Part shown: in pieces, positions 5,897-6,801 of the stretch | Position numbering within the stretch: the stretch's first letter is position 1 | Layout: each line of letters begins with the position of its first letter | Assembly (NCBI GenBank): GCA_020053185.1 | Contig: JAGVNP010000101.1 | Span: forward strand, 1 to 6,801 | Length of the DNA stretch: 6,801 nucleotides | Source of the DNA: Deltaproteobacteria bacterium | Lineage (GTDB): Bacteria > Desulfobacterota > Desulfomonilia > UBA1062 | Direction: 5' to 3' | Position numbers and translations under genes: made by a program | The notes under the pieces: generated by a model | The model's input: only the letters and a program-made list of their open reading frames with translations | Database searches by the model: none | What the model was told of the DNA's origin: nothing

Positions 5897-6750
5897 AAAT
5901 TCTGGTTACAGGTTCAAAAGGGCTTCTTGGCAAGGAATTTTCCCTTGCCTTTATTTCCCCTATTCATGAAGTGATCGGAGTAGATATTGACGACTTTGAT
6001 ATCACAGATCCTTCTGCGCTCAAAGATGCGCTCACCGATATAGCCCCGGACTGTGTAATAAACTGCGCTGCATATACTAAGGTTGATGCATGCGAGGATC
6101 ATCAATCGCTTGCTTTTAAATTAAATGCCGAGGCTCCTGGTGAAATGGCCATGCTCTGCAAAGAGCTCAAAATCAAGCTGTGTCACATAAGCACAGACTA
6201 TGTGTTTGACGGAACAAAAGAAGTCCCATACACAGAAAAGGACAAGCCCAATCCGATCAATGTCTATGGACAGAGCAAACTTCAGGGAGAACTTGCCATA
6301 CAGCGCAACATGGATGATTTTATCATCGTCAGAACTCAATGGATCTTTGGCTTTGGCGGCCCAAACTTTGTGAAAACCATCTTGGATCTTGCAAAAGATA
6401 AGAAAGAAATCAAGGTGGTCAATGATCAGTTCGGCAGGCCAACCTATACGAGAAATCTTAGCCTGGCTATCGCCCTGTTAATCGAGATGGATGCAAGCGG
6501 TATATTCCATGTGTGCAATACAGGGTCTGCCTCATGGTATGATCTTGCAAAAAAGGCAGTAGAGTATGCAGGGTTTTCCACAAAGGTTCTCCCTGTGCCA
6601 ACAGAGGAGTTTCCAAGACCGGCAAAGCGGCCTATGCGATCTGTACTTTCAACAGAAAAGTTCAGCGCATTTGCAGGAAAAAACCTGGAGACATGGCAGG
6701 TTGCCTTAAAAGAATATGTGGACGGGCTAAAGGGGAAAAAATGTATTTAG
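5893..6750 (+). CDS. rfbD: dTDP-4-dehydrorhamnose reductase RmlD/RfbD
   Basis: This enzyme reduces dTDP-4-keto-L-rhamnose to dTDP-L-rhamnose with NAD(P)H, the last step of the pathway. Length is 285 residues, normal for RmlD. The cofactor motif is VTGSKGLLGKEF (5-16). INCAAYTKVDACE (56-68), the STDYVFDGTKE stretch (100-110), and the catalytic Tyr125-x3-Lys129 in VYGQSKLQGE follow. VRTQWIFG (146-153) and VNDQFGRPTYTRNL (176-189) are family hallmarks, and RPMRSVLSTEKF near the end matches the usual RP-x-x-S-x-L-x-x-x-K/R pattern. It overlaps rfbB by four bases and the next gene by ten, so all three are likely translated from one message. The substrate-supplying 3,5-epimerase gene rfbC is not seen beside it. 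Confidence 0.95.
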   Translation: MKILVTGSKGLLGKEFSLAFISPIHEVIGVDIDDFDITDPSALKDALTDIAPDCVINCAAYTKVDACEDHQSLAFKLNAEAPGEMAMLCKELKIKLCHISTDYVFDGTKEVPYTEKDKPNPINVYGQSKLQGELAIQRNMDDFIIVRTQWIFGFGGPNFVKTILDLAKDKKEIKVVNDQFGRPTYTRNLSLAIALLIEMDASGIFHVCNTGSASWYDLAKKAVEYAGFSTKVLPVPTEEFPRPAKRPMRSVLSTEKFSAFAGKNLETWQVALKEYVDGLKGKKCI

Positions 6751-6801
6751 TCACAGGCGGATCAGGATTTATCGGGTCCCACATCGTGGAAAAACTCGTG
6801 T
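6741..6801 (+). CDS. NAD-dependent epimerase/dehydratase, N-terminal fragment (3' end outside window)
   Basis: Twenty codons are visible before the window ends, starting MYLVTGGSGFIGSHIVEKLV. The GGSGFIGSH motif is the dinucleotide-binding loop of the extended short-chain dehydrogenase family of nucleotide-sugar epimerases and dehydratases (for example GalE-like UDP-sugar 4-epimerases). The exact substrate cannot be told from this fragment. The ATG overlaps the end of rfbD by ten bases, in another frame, and AGGGG at 6731-6735 is placed five bases upstream as a ribosome binding site. Tight coupling to rfbD suggests it belongs to the same sugar-nucleotide operon. Confidence 0.85.
   Translation, partial: MYLVTGGSGFIGSHIVEKLV

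Overview
This window looks like ordinary chromosome from a mesophilic Gram-negative-type bacterium of moderate G+C. The tRNA genes encode their own CCA ends, there is a dTDP-rhamnose (surface polysaccharide) operon, and the sensor kinase is of the membrane-bound PAS type common in environmental bacteria. The style of the proteins, including a short-form RmlA and a tiny Lys-rich protein, would fit Desulfobacterota or Nitrospirota. That placement is an impression, not a result, because no rRNA or other decisive marker is present.

Layout. (1) 1-961: the 3' part of serS on the + strand, followed after 15 bases by two serine tRNA genes, tRNA-Ser(UGA) and tRNA-Ser(GCU). The synthetase therefore sits beside two of its own substrates. 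(2) 962-1343: a non-tRNA intergenic stretch holding a good sigma70-like promoter, a 34-codon Lys-rich small ORF with a clear ribosome binding site, and a hairpin-forming sequence that looks like a dispersed repeat. (3) 1344-3179: on the - strand, a 611-residue membrane-bound PAS histidine kinase with no response regulator beside it. (4) 3180-3371: a divergent intergenic region with candidate promoters for both directions. (5) 3372-6801: a tightly packed + strand block of truA, rfbA, rfbB, rfbD and the start of another NAD-dependent epimerase/dehydratase. Gaps are 13 and 16 bases and the last two junctions overlap by 4 and 10 bases, which points to one operon.

How the genes work together. RfbA joins glucose-1-phosphate to dTTP, RfbB makes dTDP-4-keto-6-deoxyglucose, and RfbD performs the final reduction to dTDP-L-rhamnose. 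The 3,5-epimerase (RfbC/RmlC) needed between B and D is not in the window and must lie downstream or elsewhere. The product would normally feed O-antigen, capsule or another glycan, and the partial epimerase at the right edge suggests the polysaccharide cluster continues. TruA (tRNA pseudouridine synthase) at the head of this block is a housekeeping gene that shares its transcription.

I found no mobile-element genes, CRISPR array or defence system, and nothing that I can defend as a new multi-gene system. The items most worth a second look are the Lys-rich small ORF, the repeat-like hairpin next to it, the orphan kinase with an unassigned multi-pass sensor region, and the missing rfbC.
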